Assembly (NCBI GenBank): GCA_031553675.1
Contig: JAVBLF010000059.1
Location: 1-45,710 of the forward strand
Source of the DNA: JAVBLF01 sp031553675
GTDB lineage: Bacteria > Bacillota > Clostridia > Christensenellales > CALWSW01
Direction of reading: 5' to 3'
Length of the DNA stretch: 45,710 bases
In this document: positions 1-8,030 of the stretch, piece by piece
How positions within the stretch are numbered: position 1 is the stretch's first letter
Layout of the letters: the number at the start of each line of letters is the position of its first letter
Notes under the pieces: model-generated
What the model saw: only the letters and a program-made list of their open reading frames with translations
Database searches by the model: none
What the model was told of the DNA's origin: nothing
Position numbers and translations under genes: made by a program

Positions 1-92
1 AAGTTCAACCCTTGATTCGCATTATCAATTGCCCGTTGCAACAGAACGATCTTTTACACACTGCTTTTGCAGTTTGTAACCCTTGACTGGCG

Positions 93-908
93 TCAAAAGA
101 CCTGTTCGAGCAAGATGTCGAGAACCTGGACGAACTGGGAAAGGACGCGGGTGGTCGTCTCGACGATGTCTTTGTGGGAGAGTTCGACGTCGAGTATGCC
201 GGCGGCCATGTTCGTGATGCAACTGATGCCGACGATCTCCATGCCGGCGTGACGGGCGGCGATTGCTTCGGGCACGGTGGACATGCCGACGGCATCGGCG
301 CCGACGGTGCGCGCCATGCGGATTTCGGCCGGCGTCTCATAACTGGGACCGGAAAACATCATGTAAACGCCCTCTCGCAATTCGATGCCCGCTTCGAACG
401 CAGCTTGCTTGAGGGCATCGCGGCAGGCGGCGTTGTAAACGCGGCTCATGTCGGGGAAGCGGACGCCAAAGTCGTCGAGGTTCTCTCCGATCAAGGGGTT
501 AGCGCCGGAATAATTGATGTGATCGGAAATGAGCATGAGCGTTCCGTTCGAGAAGCCCAGGTTGACGCCGCCCGCCGCGTTGGTGAGCAAGAGCTTTTGC
601 ACGCCGAGTTGCCGCATGACGCGCACCGGCAAAACGACTTCCTGTTGGCTGTAGCCCTCATAATAATGAAAGCGTCCCTGCATGGCGATGACGCGTTTCC
701 CTTTGCGCGTGCCCAGCACGAAGCGCCCGGCATGTCCTTCCACTGTGCTTTGCGGAAAGCCGGGAATGTCTCCGTAGTCGATGCGGATGGGGTTCTCGAT
801 GCTCTCGGCGTAGTCGCCCAGCCCCGACCCCAGGATCAGCCCAATTTCCGGCACGAAATCCGTCACTTGCCGGATATGTGCCACTGCGGTTTCGATGCGT
901 TCTTTCAT
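93..908 (-). CDS. punA: Purine-nucleoside phosphorylase
   Basis: A 271-residue cytoplasmic enzyme that cleaves purine nucleosides with phosphate to give the free base and (deoxy)ribose-1-phosphate. Visible family motifs are the phosphate-binding GSGLGDYAE near the N-terminus, GRFHYYEGY, SGPSYETPAE, GMSTVPEAIAARHAG and the base-site segment CITNMAAGI, all typical of the trimeric PunA/DeoD2 class; length is normal. An in-frame extension upstream of the chosen ATG is ignored because GGGGGAG lies 6 nt before this ATG and the extension runs through an intergenic repeat. It follows deoB by about 100 bp. The pair fits nucleoside catabolism, since DeoB converts the pentose-1-phosphate released here. 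Confidence 0.95.
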   Translation of the reverse strand: MKERIETAVAHIRQVTDFVPEIGLILGSGLGDYAESIENPIRIDYGDIPGFPQSTVEGHAGRFVLGTRKGKRVIAMQGRFHYYEGYSQQEVVLPVRVMRQLGVQKLLLTNAAGGVNLGFSNGTLMLISDHINYSGANPLIGENLDDFGVRFPDMSRVYNAACRDALKQAAFEAGIELREGVYMMFSGPSYETPAEIRMARTVGADAVGMSTVPEAIAARHAGMEIVGISCITNMAAGILDVELSHKDIVETTTRVLSQFVQVLDILLEQVF

Positions 909-991
909 CGCGTCTCCCCCTTCGAATTCTGTTTGACCTTCCATCGGGATGGCCGCGAGGATCGCGGCGGCTATCCCGGGGTTGATCGAAA

Positions 992-1022
992 GTTTTTGCG
1001 CAGCTTTTTTCAAAAAGCGCGT
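992..1022 (+). repeat. 31-bp intergenic repeat, copy 1
   Basis: This 31-bp block recurs at 28090-28120 in the same orientation and at 36690-36720 inverted, with no differences seen. Copies 1 and 2 share six further bases on the left (from 986). It contains a small hairpin, GCTTTT/AAAAGC around a 4-nt loop. Here it supplies the stop codon of deoB (1010-1012) and sits upstream of punA. Confidence 0.85.
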
Positions 1023-2179
1023 CCCTCACGCCATGCCCCAAGCCCAAGGTGTCGGTAGACCGTCGCCCCGACGTCGGCGAACGTTGCCCGAATCCCAAGG
1101 TCTTGGGCTTGCGGCGCGTCCGGCTGGTAACTGAGAATCGGGATGTACTCGCGCGTGTGATCCGTGCCGGGGAAAGCCGGATCGCAGCCGTGATCGGCTG
1201 TGACGATCAACAGGTCGCCCGGACGCAATGCGTCCATGAGCACGGGAAGCGCCCGGTCGAAGGCTTCAAGCGCCAAGGCGTAGCCTTCGACGTCGTTGCG
1301 GTGGCCGTAGAGCATGTCGGTATCGACGAGGTTCGTGAAGATCAGGCCGTCTTTTTGGGTGCGTGCGGCTTCGATCGTCGCCAGTGTGCCATCGTGGTTG
1401 TTGGTGGTGTGCAGGGCTTTCGTCAAGCCACGGTTGCAGAAAATGTCCTCGATCTTGCCGATGCCCAGCGTGGTCAGGCCTGCAGCGGCAATGCCGTCGA
1501 GCACGGTGTCGCGCTCGGGTGGCAGCGAGAAGTCGCGGCGGCGTTCGGTGCGTTTGTATGCGCCGCTGCTCCCTTCGAAAGGCCGGGCGATCACGCGGCC
1601 GACGGCTAAGTCGCCTTGCAGCATGTCGCGTGCGATCTGACAGACACGGTAGAGTTCCTCCGGCGGCACGACGTCTTCGTGCGCAGCGACCTGGAAAACG
1701 CTGTCGGCGCTCGTGTAGACGATGAGCTTGCGGCCCGCCACCATCTCGTTGCCCAACTCTTGGATGATCGCAGTGCCCGACGCCACGCAGTTTCCGATCG
1801 TGGCGTAGCCGGACGCGGCTTCAAAACGCTGGAGGAAATCGCTTGGAAAACCGTTCGGAAAAGTGCGGAACGGCACGTCCATCGCATGCCCCATCAGCTC
1901 CCAGTGGCCGCTCGTCGTGTCTTTGGCTTTCGTGCGTTCGGCGGCTTTTCCGTAGCGCCCGACGATCGCGCGATCGGGCATCGGGTCGCGCCCGAAAAAG
2001 CTCGTCTGCGGGATGCGGTAGAGGCCGAGCGACGCGAGGTTGGGCACGTCGAGGCCCCGTTTTTCGATGATATGGCCAAAGGTATCGGCACCGACATCGC
2101 CGAATTCCGCCGCGTCGGGAAGATAGCCCACACCGGCGCTGTCGAGCACGACGACGATGGCGCGTTTCGTTTCGTTCAT
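1010..2179 (-). CDS. deoB: Phosphopentomutase
   Basis: A 389-residue metalloenzyme of the alkaline phosphatase superfamily that interconverts (deoxy)ribose-1-phosphate and -5-phosphate. Diagnostic motifs are the N-terminal metal site VVLDSAGVG with DVGADTFGHI, the phospho-acceptor threonine segment DTTSGHWELMG, and the C-terminal TADHGCDP with GTDHTREY. The chosen ATG has GAGGAGTG 8 nt upstream; about 16 codons further upstream are open but lack a ribosome site. It lies 54 bp after the MalY-like gene and before punA, so the three are probably co-transcribed from the promoter at 3451-3479. The last codons and the stop fall inside the 31-bp repeat. Confidence 0.95.
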   Translation of the reverse strand: MNETKRAIVVVLDSAGVGYLPDAAEFGDVGADTFGHIIEKRGLDVPNLASLGLYRIPQTSFFGRDPMPDRAIVGRYGKAAERTKAKDTTSGHWELMGHAMDVPFRTFPNGFPSDFLQRFEAASGYATIGNCVASGTAIIQELGNEMVAGRKLIVYTSADSVFQVAAHEDVVPPEELYRVCQIARDMLQGDLAVGRVIARPFEGSSGAYKRTERRRDFSLPPERDTVLDGIAAAGLTTLGIGKIEDIFCNRGLTKALHTTNNHDGTLATIEAARTQKDGLIFTNLVDTDMLYGHRNDVEGYALALEAFDRALPVLMDALRPGDLLIVTADHGCDPAFPGTDHTREYIPILSYQPDAPQAQDLGIRATFADVGATVYRHLGLGAWREGRAF

Positions 2180-2233
2180 GCAAATCACTCCTCGTACCGA
2201 TTGTAGCACGGACGCGGCGATTTGCAAACGGGA

Positions 2234-3409
2234 TCAGACCCGCGCATCGACGGCAGCCTTGAGCTGGCGCATGGCCGTCTCGAGCACCGAGCGCGGGCAG
2301 GCGGCGTTGAGCCGCATGAAGCCACTACCGTTTGCGCCGAATGCGCGTCCGGCGTTGAGGCCGAGGCCGGCCTTTTCGACCATGAAGCGCGAAAGGGCAT
2401 CGTCGTCCATGCCGAAACCGCGGCAGTCGAGCCAGACGAGGTAGGTCGCGTCGGGGCGGCGCGCGCGGATCCCAGGGATCTCGTCACGCAGAAAATCGCA
2501 AACGTAATCGACGTTCCCTTCGATGTAGGGCAGCAGTTGATCGAGCCAATCCTCGCCCTGCCGGAAGGCGGCTTCCATGGCGGGCAGGCTGAATGCGTTG
2601 CTGTCGGTGAAGTGGAGCCCTTCCCAGAGCGCGTCAAAGCGCCGCTTGTCCTCGGCGTTCGGAAAGACGACGGTCGAAGCGTGAAGTCCGGCGAGATTGA
2701 AGGTCTTGGTACCGGATAGACAGGTGATCGTCCGAGCCGCGGTTTCGTCCGACAGCGACGCCATCGGGATGTGCCGTTGGCCGCGCAACATGAGGTCGGC
2801 GTGGATCTCGTCCGCGATCAGGCGGACGCCGTGGGCGGCGCAGCGATCCGACATGCGCGCCAATTCTTCGCGCGTCCAAACGCGGCCCACGGGGTTGTGT
2901 GGGTGGCAAAGGATGAAAAGGGCGGGTTTTTGGGCCAGCGCGGCTTCGAAAGCGTCGAAGTCGATCGCGTAGCCGTCGTCCCGTTCGACGAGCGGACAAG
3001 CCAGCGGCTCGCGATTCGCAGTACGGATGACGCTTTCAAACTGCGGGTAGACGGGCGGCTGGATCAAGATGGCGTCGCCCACGTTCGAGAACTGCTGCAC
3101 CAGGCCCGCGAGCGCCGGTACAACGCCCGGACAAACGCTCATCAAGGTCGTGTCGGGCGACCAGGCGTTGCGCTTCGCCTGCCAGTCGCGGACGGCATCG
3201 AAATAGGAATCGGGGCGCATGGCGTAGCCGTAGATGCCCTCTGCCGCCTTTTGGGTCACGGCGTCGATGATGGGCTGCGCCGTTTGAAAGTCCATATCGG
3301 CCACCCAGAGCGGAATCACATCGTCTCTTCCAAAGACGGCTTTGCGGGCGTCGTATTTGAGGGCGTTGGTGCCTCGCCGATCGTGCAGGGCGTCGAAGTC
3401 GTAGTGCAT
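2234..3409 (-). CDS. PLP-dependent C-S lyase/aminotransferase, MalY/PatB family
   Basis: A 391-residue fold-type I PLP enzyme. Family features are the opening with VIPLWVADMDF, the CHPHNPVGRVWTREEL segment (Asn/Pro of the PLP site), LIADEIHADL (Asp that binds the PLP ring nitrogen) and LSGTKTFNLAGL with the Schiff-base lysine near residue 235. MalY/PatB proteins are usually cystathionine or cysteine-S-conjugate beta-lyases, and some are aminotransferases; the substrate cannot be decided here. GGAGG lies 7 nt before the ATG. It is the first gene of a likely malY-deoB-punA unit and has a good sigma-A promoter. Confidence 0.9.
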   Translation of the reverse strand: MHYDFDALHDRRGTNALKYDARKAVFGRDDVIPLWVADMDFQTAQPIIDAVTQKAAEGIYGYAMRPDSYFDAVRDWQAKRNAWSPDTTLMSVCPGVVPALAGLVQQFSNVGDAILIQPPVYPQFESVIRTANREPLACPLVERDDGYAIDFDAFEAALAQKPALFILCHPHNPVGRVWTREELARMSDRCAAHGVRLIADEIHADLMLRGQRHIPMASLSDETAARTITCLSGTKTFNLAGLHASTVVFPNAEDKRRFDALWEGLHFTDSNAFSLPAMEAAFRQGEDWLDQLLPYIEGNVDYVCDFLRDEIPGIRARRPDATYLVWLDCRGFGMDDDALSRFMVEKAGLGLNAGRAFGANGSGFMRLNAACPRSVLETAMRQLKAAVDARV

Positions 3410-3450
3410 GGTCTACCTCCATTCGTTTCGGTACGAAGTCTCGCGTAAAA

Positions 3451-3479
3451 ATCGTATGTAATGTGCGCCATTTTGTCAA
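3451..3479 (-). promoter_or_regulatory. Sigma-A promoter for the malY-like/deoB/punA unit
   Basis: On the minus strand, TTGACA (3474-3479) and TACGAT (3451-3456) are separated by exactly 17 bp. The start of the MalY-like gene lies about 40 bp downstream. Confidence 0.75.
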
Positions 3480-3580
3480 GGCGCGGGGTGGCCGCGTCGC
3501 GCAAAACAGCCACGAAAAGGCTGCGCAATTGTATTCAAACAGCGAAAAACGGGGAAGCGAAAAAAATGCGAATATGACCA

Positions 3581-3609
3581 TATCTTTTGCAAGGACAACG
3601 CGGTATACT
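3581..3609 (+). promoter_or_regulatory. Possible promoter of ald
   Basis: A TATACT -10 hexamer (3604-3609) lies about 45 bp before the ald start. The -35 at 17-bp spacing (TATCTT, 3581-3586) is a poor match, so an activator may be involved. The intergenic stretch 3410-3653 otherwise holds only the divergent promoter of the MalY-like gene. Confidence 0.45.
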
Positions 3610-3653
3610 AGGGTTGTCTTCTGTCCTATTTTTAACAAAACGGAGGTTCTGAC

Positions 3654-4766
3654 ATGAAAATTGGTTGCGTGAAAGAGATCAAAAAGTACGAGTATCGCGT
3701 CGGAATGACCCCCGACAACGCCAAAGAGTACATTGCACACGGTCATGACGTATACGTGGAGACGGGAGCGGGCATGGGCGCTTCGTTCACCGACGCGGAC
3801 TATGCGGCAGCCGGCGCGAAGGTACTGGGCAGCAACGCCGAAGTCTGGGGCACCTGTGACATGATCATCAAGGTCAAAGAGCCTCTCGCGGACGAATACG
3901 CGTTGATGCGCGAAGGTCAGATTCTCTATACCTATCTGCACTTGGCCGCCGATCGTCCCCTGACGGAAGCGCTGATCGCGAGCAAGACGCATGGCGTCGC
4001 CTACGAGACGATCCGCAGTCGTGACGGCGGTCTGCCGCTGCTCAAGCCGATGAGCGAAGTCGCCGGACGCTTGAGCATCCAGGAAGGCGCAAAGTGCCTC
4101 GAAATGCCGCAGGGCGGCATGGGCATGCTGCTGGCCGGCGTGCCGGGGACAGAAGCGGCGAACGTCGTCATCCTCGGCGGTGGTGTCGTCGGAACAAACG
4201 CCTGCAAGATCGCCATCGGCATGGGCGCAAAAGTCACGATCTTCGACAAGAGCTTTGCCCGCCTGTCTTACCTCGACGACATCTTTTTCGGCCGCGTACA
4301 GACCATGTACAGCACAGACACCGCGATCGAAAAGGCCGTGACGAACGCCGACCTCGTGATCGGCGCGGTCCTGATCCCTGGCGCGCGCGCTCCGAAGCTC
4401 ATCAAGAAGGAATACCTCAAGAAGATGAAGCCGGGCAGCGTCATCGTCGACGTCGCGGTCGACCAGGGCGGTTGCTGCGAGACGACGAAGGTCACCTACC
4501 ACGACGACCCGACCTTCGTGCTCGACGGCGTCGTCCACTACTGCGTGGCCAACATGCCGGGCGCCGTGTCGCGCACATCGACGATCGCGCTGACGAACGC
4601 GACGCTCTCCTACGGCCTGATGATCGCCGACATGGGCCTCAAAGCGGCCTGCGAGAAGGACGAAGGCCTCTACCCCGGCATCAACACCTACGGCGGCCAG
4701 ATGACGATCCCCGAAGTGGCGGGCGAATTCGGCCTGCCCTGCGTCGACGTCAAAACGCTGCTCTAA
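3654..4766 (+). CDS. ald: Alanine dehydrogenase
   Basis: A 370-residue NAD-dependent enzyme that reversibly deaminates L-alanine to pyruvate and ammonium. The family start KIGCVKEIKKYEYRVGMTP, the substrate lysine in IIKVKEP, the catalytic histidine in YLHLAAD and the dinucleotide motif VILGGGVVGTNA are all present, with normal length. GGAGG is 8 nt before the ATG. It is monocistronic between its own promoter region and a strong terminator at 4802-4828. Alanine dehydrogenase is a sporulation-associated function in Bacillus subtilis; a link to the nearby sporulation genes is inference only. Confidence 0.96.
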   Translation: MKIGCVKEIKKYEYRVGMTPDNAKEYIAHGHDVYVETGAGMGASFTDADYAAAGAKVLGSNAEVWGTCDMIIKVKEPLADEYALMREGQILYTYLHLAADRPLTEALIASKTHGVAYETIRSRDGGLPLLKPMSEVAGRLSIQEGAKCLEMPQGGMGMLLAGVPGTEAANVVILGGGVVGTNACKIAIGMGAKVTIFDKSFARLSYLDDIFFGRVQTMYSTDTAIEKAVTNADLVIGAVLIPGARAPKLIKKEYLKKMKPGSVIVDVAVDQGGCCETTKVTYHDDPTFVLDGVVHYCVANMPGAVSRTSTIALTNATLSYGLMIADMGLKAACEKDEGLYPGINTYGGQMTIPEVAGEFGLPCVDVKTLL

Positions 4767-4801
4767 ACCCCGCAGCGAATGTCAACGGTTCCAACGCCTC
4801 G

Positions 4802-4828
4802 AAGTGGCCGCAAGGCCACTTTTTTTTC
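4802..4828 (+). terminator. Rho-independent terminator of ald
   Basis: AAGTGGCC and GGCCACTT pair perfectly around a GCAA loop and are followed by a run of T. Confidence 0.9.
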
Positions 4829-4900
4829 GATCGCGGACATCGACCACGTGTTCGAAACGTGAAAAAGAGTGTCGAACTTGTAGAAACGACACATTGCATA

Positions 4901-4930
4901 TTGACTTTATATGATTTACCGAGGTATAAT
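4901..4930 (+). promoter_or_regulatory. Sigma-A promoter of the InlB-repeat protein
   Basis: TTGACT (4901-4906) and TATAAT (4925-4930) are 18 bp apart. The expected transcription start is near 4937, which leaves about 355 nt of untranslated leader before the ATG at 5294. Confidence 0.8.
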
Positions 4931-4936
4931 TTATTT

Positions 4937-5293
4937 AAATAATATCCTACAATTTTAATAAAGTTCTGCTTGCTTTCGCCGCGCGTGCCGATGCGGTGCG
5001 CTTTCCAAAAATTTGGAGTGCGAAGGGCAATCCGCATGGCGAGGCATCGTCCAGGTAGGGGGGTGATAGGATGCGTTTCGTTTTGGAAGGTAATCGCGCC
5101 ATGGGGAGGTATGGCCGACCAAACGATACAAATCCAAAACGAAGAGGCGATATGAAAATTTGAGTCCGCGCGCGGTCGGCCGGGAGAGCCGGACGCGAGA
5201 TGGGAAACGGTCATCCAATCAAACGTATCTCCGAGAGCGGTGGATGCCGACACGAAAGGCGGAGATCCAACCGTTCGTGATAAGGAGTTCGTC
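4937..5293 (+). promoter_or_regulatory. Long structured 5' leader RNA, class unknown
   Basis: The leader holds no convincing gene but many pairings. (1) GCC+ATGCGG (4987-4996) pairs with CCGCATGGC (5032-5040), enclosing a second hairpin around 4999-5022. (2) An 11-bp perfect stem joins 5077-5087 to 5133-5143 and encloses hairpin GCCAT/ATGGC (5098-5102/5111-5115) with a GGGGAGGT loop. (3) A stem-loop spans 5171-5197. (4) ATCTCCG (5227-5233) pairs with CGGAGAT (5260-5266). (5) CACGAA (5251-5256) can instead pair with TTCGTG (5274-5279), just before the ribosome site AAGGAG (5282-5287). Pairings 4 and 5 exclude each other, as in a switch. I could not match it to the c-di-GMP, SAM, TPP, cobalamin, ydaO, glycine or T-box patterns I know. 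Confidence 0.6.
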
Positions 5294-7804
5294 ATGAGTT
5301 TTCGTCATGCATGGGAGAAAAAACTCTTGTCTGCGGTGTTATCGGCGGCGCTCCTGTTGGGAGCCGCATCGCCGGCATTGGCAGCGAAGCCGTCCATCGA
5401 GCCGAACGCGGCGCTCGCAACCGCTTCGGAAATCGACCGCGAAAAGGTCGATAAACTCACCGCCGATCCTTTGCAAGGGGGCGCGACATCGTTGCCCGAT
5501 CCAAGTGCAAGGATCGTGTCGCAGCCGTCCGAGGCGGAAAAGCGCGAAACCCCAAACCAAGCGAGTCCTGCGTTCGCCGAAACGACGACGATCTCAGAAC
5601 CGACGGGCAGTGTCCCCTTGGCAAGGGTCGGGAGCGATGGAACGGCATCGAAGCAGACATTTCATCCCTCGGATCTCAGCAACTGGATCGTGTACGATCA
5701 CTACTACAACCCGAGTTTTGCCTGGAGCAAAAACGGCGCGCCCGCCTGGGACAGCGACGCGGGCGGTGGCTACCATCCCTTTTTCTATTGGAAAGAGAAC
5801 AACACGACCGCAAACGACAACTTTTACAACGTCAGTACGCCCGAAGGAAAGGCGCGTATGCAGTCCGAAGTGCTCGGCGCATCGCCTTGCGTGGCGCACT
5901 TTTCACAACACATCTACACCGACGAAAGTGCGAGCGGCTCCGCCATCCGCTTTGTGGGCTATGGCGAAACCGCAAAGACCGACTGGGCCATCGCGCCCGA
6001 AACATCGCGAGAGCTCAAATCTCTGGCTTTCGACATCGACGCGAGTTCGGTCGATCCACACAGTTTGGAAGGTTTCGGCATCTTGGTCAACGCCGGAATC
6101 GACCGCGCGACCGACACGCTCAGGGGATACGCCGTCAACTTCAAAGTGACGGGCGGCAAGCCCGGCGCGGCGTCCGGCGTCCTACAGGTGATCGACCTTG
6201 CCGGAGGCGTCAGCGCGAGCAAGTTGCACGACGGCCTTCCGGGATTCGAGCGCCTGGCGGGGGTTGGACCGGTTGCCGCGATGACGGCATTCGACTTCCA
6301 GCAAAGCCCTGTCGGAAAGCTGCGGGTCGACCTCGACATCGAGCCGACAAAGTTGACGATCAAATTGTCCTACTACGCGGGTATCGCCCAATTGTCGGCG
6401 CCCAACACATTCACAGTCAACCTCAAAGACACCGGATTGGGCGGATATGGCCCAATCGTCAACTACAACGGCGAGCGTCACTGTTGCGCGCGCATGTCGA
6501 GCGTGACCTTCGCTTGTACCGTCATGGCGGTCAATTACAGCGTTTTGTTTGACGGCAACGGTGCGAACGCAAACCCCAAACCGGAACGGCTCGACGGCAT
6601 CGTGCCGGGCAAAAGCCTGTCCGACATGGGCATGCAATTGCCGACGCCGCCAGCGCGTCTCGGATACCGGTTCGCGGGCTGGAACACCGCGCCCGACGGC
6701 AGCGGACAGCGCTTCGATGCCAGCCTGCCGATCACGAAGATCACGACGGTCTACGCGACCTGGACCGATCTGGTGACGGTGAGCTACGTGTCGGACGGCT
6801 GGGGCGTGCTCGTGGGGAACAAGACGGTTTCGATCAAGCCTGGCCAGCATCCGGGGACGATTCCCACACCGTCGGCGCTCTTGGGCTACCAGTTCTCGCA
6901 CTGGTACTTCGCGGGCGACCCCGCCAAGACCCCCTATACGACCGCCGATCTCGAACGATCGATCGTCAATACCGACGCCGAATTCCACGCCGTCTTCGTC
7001 GAAGTGGGGAGACAACACGAGGTGCAATACGCTGCGGGAGCAAACGGCAGCCTGCAAGGTATGGCATCTTACAAAGGCATCCGTGCAGGCTCCAGGCTCG
7101 CGAAGAGCGCGCCCGCACCCAGCCCCGTCCCCAATCCCGGCTTCGTCTTTACCGAATGGCAGGGCGCGCGGGGTTCGCGCATCGACGTTTCGTCGGCGAA
7201 CGTCAGCGATGAGACGGTGCGCATCACAGCGCGTTTTGAACGAGATGAAAACGGCGACGGCATTGCCGACATCCTACAGAATCGCTACACCCTTTCGTTC
7301 ACGTCGGGCGCGGGCGGCAAGCTGCAAGGGCAGCTGACCTACGTGCTGATCGGCGGACGCAAAGGTGACAACAAAGGGCTGACGATCAACAACGTCATCG
7401 GTGGGCGACTCGTATTACCCAAGGCAGTGCCCGACGCGGGATACAGCTTTGCCGGCTGGTCGCCTGAGATCAACTTTCTCAAGATGCAGATTCGCGGCGA
7501 CGCCCGCATCACGGCGAATTTCAGGCCGAACCTGTCGGTGCCGACCGACGACGCGCCCTTTACCCTCCGCTTTACGAGCAACAACATCGTCCTGAAAGAT
7601 TACAAAGCGTTGAAAGGCGCGCGGGTGTCTGACGTCACGTATGGATACAACGCGCTTCCAACACCGACCGCTCCTTCGGGATACAAGTTCATCGGTTGGA
7701 CCTGCCCGGACGGCAAAATCCGAACGACGGCGCAAGTCCTGCTGCTCTATTCCGACAGCGATATGACCTTCGTCGCGACCTTCGCAAAGGCCAAGCCGAG
7801 GTAA
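5294..7804 (+). CDS. Secreted protein with about five InlB B-type (Listeria-Bacteroides) repeats
   Basis: An 836-residue extracellular protein. Residues 1-31 form a signal peptide ending in ASPALA-A. Residues about 110-410 are an unrecognised, aromatic-rich beta-type region. From about residue 412, five repeats follow, each with an extended strand, a conserved GYxFxGW-like core and an ATW/ATF ending: LGYRFAGWNTAPDGSG, LGYQFSHWYFAGD, NPGFVFTEWQGARG, DAGYSFAGWSPEI and SGYKFIGWTCPDG. Such repeats occur in surface adhesins. No LPXTG motif or C-terminal membrane anchor is seen, so it may be released or held non-covalently. AAGGAG precedes the ATG; 18 codons open upstream are part of the leader. 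It is monocistronic, with its own promoter and terminator. Confidence 0.85.
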   Translation: MSFRHAWEKKLLSAVLSAALLLGAASPALAAKPSIEPNAALATASEIDREKVDKLTADPLQGGATSLPDPSARIVSQPSEAEKRETPNQASPAFAETTTISEPTGSVPLARVGSDGTASKQTFHPSDLSNWIVYDHYYNPSFAWSKNGAPAWDSDAGGGYHPFFYWKENNTTANDNFYNVSTPEGKARMQSEVLGASPCVAHFSQHIYTDESASGSAIRFVGYGETAKTDWAIAPETSRELKSLAFDIDASSVDPHSLEGFGILVNAGIDRATDTLRGYAVNFKVTGGKPGAASGVLQVIDLAGGVSASKLHDGLPGFERLAGVGPVAAMTAFDFQQSPVGKLRVDLDIEPTKLTIKLSYYAGIAQLSAPNTFTVNLKDTGLGGYGPIVNYNGERHCCARMSSVTFACTVMAVNYSVLFDGNGANANPKPERLDGIVPGKSLSDMGMQLPTPPARLGYRFAGWNTAPDGSGQRFDASLPITKITTVYATWTDLVTVSYVSDGWGVLVGNKTVSIKPGQHPGTIPTPSALLGYQFSHWYFAGDPAKTPYTTADLERSIVNTDAEFHAVFVEVGRQHEVQYAAGANGSLQGMASYKGIRAGSRLAKSAPAPSPVPNPGFVFTEWQGARGSRIDVSSANVSDETVRITARFERDENGDGIADILQNRYTLSFTSGAGGKLQGQLTYVLIGGRKGDNKGLTINNVIGGRLVLPKAVPDAGYSFAGWSPEINFLKMQIRGDARITANFRPNLSVPTDDAPFTLRFTSNNIVLKDYKALKGARVSDVTYGYNALPTPTAPSGYKFIGWTCPDGKIRTTAQVLLLYSDSDMTFVATFAKAKPR

Positions 7805-7809
7805 GCGCG

Positions 7810-7843
7810 GGGAACCCATGTGCAGTGGGTTCCCTTTAGTTTT
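7810..7843 (+). terminator. Rho-independent terminator of the InlB-repeat gene
   Basis: A 9-bp perfect stem, GGGAACCCA/TGGGTTCCC, with a 7-nt loop is followed by TTTAGTTTT. Confidence 0.85.
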
Positions 7844-7966
7844 GCGCTTTTGTCGGTACACGCAAGCGGCATGCAATTTTATGTTCGAAACGCCTTTTGG
7901 ATATTCTTTTTTTACGTTATTCTATGATGAAGATTTATCGATATGAAGCGCATCGTTTTTATTGGA

Positions 7967-7996
7967 TTGACTTCATCCATATATGTGCGGTACACT
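7967..7996 (+). promoter_or_regulatory. Sigma-A promoter of the CAP-domain protein gene
   Basis: TTGACT (7967-7972) and TACACT (7991-7996) lie 18 bp apart. Transcription would start about 28 nt before the ATG, so this gene has a short leader, unlike its neighbour. Confidence 0.65.
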
Positions 7997-8030
7997 CTTG
8001 CTATACAATATATTCGTGCTGGAGGTTTGC

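Noticed and set aside
7..86. Direct repeat AACCCTTGA at 7-15 and 78-86, considered as an attachment site or edge of an element.
   Set aside because: Nine bases are too short to be significant, and no integrase or mobility gene lies nearby.
5024..5066. AGGGCAATCC and AGGTAGGGGGGT recall parts of the c-di-GMP-I riboswitch.
   Set aside because: The central GACGCAAAGCC-type segment and the P1/P2/P3 arrangement are missing, so the resemblance is only local.
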